Assembly (NCBI RefSeq): GCF_021295345.1
Contig: NZ_JAIMJB010000012.1
Coordinates: 78,585-142,584, forward strand
Direction: 5' to 3'
Source of the DNA: Motilimonas eburnea
GTDB lineage: Bacteria; Pseudomonadota; Gammaproteobacteria; Enterobacterales; CBDFNC01
Length of the DNA stretch: 64,000 nt
In this document: positions 63,606 through 64,000 of the stretch, one piece after another
Numbering within the stretch: the first letter of the stretch is position 1
How the letters are laid out: each line of letters begins with the position of its first letter
Program-made: the position numbers and the translations under genes
Notes under the pieces: generated by a model
Database searches by the model: none
Told to the model about the DNA's origin: nothing
The model's input: only the letters and a program-made list of their open reading frames with translations

Positions 63606-63767
63606 ACTCTTCCCCTATAAATTAACCGATATCAACAGCCTAGCAGTTGAAAATAACTGCAGTTATATTCACAAAGAAATGAATCGAAATATGTGCGGCA
63701 GATCAAGGGGCGAAATATCCAATAGCGATCAAGGTTGCTCAGGGAATGATGTAGGTGGTGTTTCGAG

Positions 63768-63858
63768 GTTTCTATTTTTCAGCAGACATAAAAAAGGCCT
63801 AGTCGTTCAACTCAGGTTTAGTTTGGGAGCATGATAAGAGGGGTGCCCTACTCTGCTT
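63768..63858 (-). pseudogene. decayed copy of a 5S rRNA 3' end and terminator
   Basis: CAGACATAAAAAAGGCCTAG, then a broken stem, GTTTGGGAGC and GGGTGCCCTACTCT repeat, with changes, the sequence CAGACGTAAAAAAGCCCAAG, GTTTGGAGC and GGTGTCCTACTCT found at 63901-63967. Even the T-rich flank before it is shared. It is therefore a degraded duplicate of the rRNA operon end, and its terminator stem is no longer intact. Confidence 0.7.
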
Positions 63859-63910
63859 TGTTGCTGGTCTTTTAGGAGGGATGTTGTTTTCTGTTTTCTG
63901 CAGACGTAAA

Positions 63911-63940
63911 AAAGCCCAAGTCGCTAGACTCGGGCTTTCT
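63911..63940 (-). terminator. intrinsic terminator of the rRNA operon
   Basis: On the minus strand AAGCCCGAGTC-TAGC-GACTTGGGCTT is followed by six T, six bases after the 5S gene. Confidence 0.92.
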
Positions 63941-63945
63941 TGTTT

Positions 63946-64000
63946 GGAGCTTGGCGGTGTCCTACTCTCACATGGGGAAGCCCCACACTACCATCGGCGC
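63946..64000 (-). rRNA. rrf: 5S ribosomal RNA, 3' part
   Basis: The minus strand reads GCGCCGATGGTAGTGTGGGG, then CCCCATGTGAGAGTAGGACA and CCGCCAAGCTCC, which is the 3' half of bacterial 5S rRNA. The gene continues beyond the right edge, so a 23S gene should lie further right, transcribed toward this window. Confidence 0.96.

Noticed and set aside
63457..63834. 125-codon plus-strand frame near the right edge
   Set aside because: Its first third is antisense to the aldo/keto reductase and its end runs through the decayed 5S copy.

Overview
The window reads as chromosomal DNA of a marine gammaproteobacterium near Shewanella, Ferrimonas, Agarivorans or Vibrio; the genus cannot be fixed without a search. 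The basis is the set of neighbourhoods: yihD, srkA and dsbA with an interposed ccoG; a yihY-pip-dtd operon; typA divergent from glnA, followed by a DUF4124 gene and ntrBC; pykF; a csrB-type RNA; an rRNA operon tail; and chitin genes. Almost everything looks like ordinary vertically inherited chromosome. No prophage, insertion sequence with a transposase, or CRISPR array was seen.

Layout. 1-2.2 kb: start of a YdjC/ChbG deacetylase, an esterase-fold protein without its serine nucleophile, and a GcvR-like double-ACT protein. 2.2-3.9 kb: acyl-CoA ligase. 4.1-10.8 kb: a chitin island with a membrane protein whose periplasmic GH18 domain has lost its catalytic glutamate and whose cytoplasmic end is a LytTR DNA-binding domain, followed by two secreted GH18 chitinases whose upstream regions share a motif. 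11-15.1 kb: DUF2141, dsbA, srkA, ccoG, yihD. 15.4-17.1 kb: a ddl gene behind a triplicated leader. 17-24.9 kb: M16 protease, small secreted protein, acyltransferase, dtd-pip-yihY, and a lipoprotein followed by an 83-bp triplicated hairpin. 25-35.7 kb: MurA-type enzyme, PBP7, typA, glnA with a sigma54/NtrC promoter, ntrBC, coiled-coil protein. 35.9-39.1 kb: a candidate plus-strand sRNA, a LacI/GntR-type regulator, an HDOD protein. 39.3-40.2 kb: seven tRNA genes behind one strong promoter. 40.4-48.2 kb: asd, small proteins, HIT, PilZ, retropepsin-like protease, a divergent PdxJ, pykF. 48.7-53.5 kb: yegD, topB, csrB on the minus strand, a cold-shock protein. 53.7-63.6 kb: deaminase, epimerase-like, glycosyltransferase-like and thioesterase genes, an EamA/LysR divergent pair, YecA, deaD, DUF3802, aldo/keto reductase. 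The window ends inside a 5S rRNA gene on the minus strand.

How the parts fit. The most interesting unit is the chitin island. The inferred model is a one-component transmembrane switch: the pseudo-chitinase domain binds chitin oligosaccharides in the periplasm, and the LytTR domain acts on the promoters of the two downstream chitinases. Other regulatory layers visible are NtrBC with a sigma54 promoter at glnA, a HexR-like site before pykF, and a Csr sponge RNA with at least ten GGA-loop hairpins. Three short intergenic inverted-repeat elements (43.9, 45.1 and 57.0 kb) look like non-autonomous mobile repeats. All domain and family calls come from reading the sequence; no database search was run.
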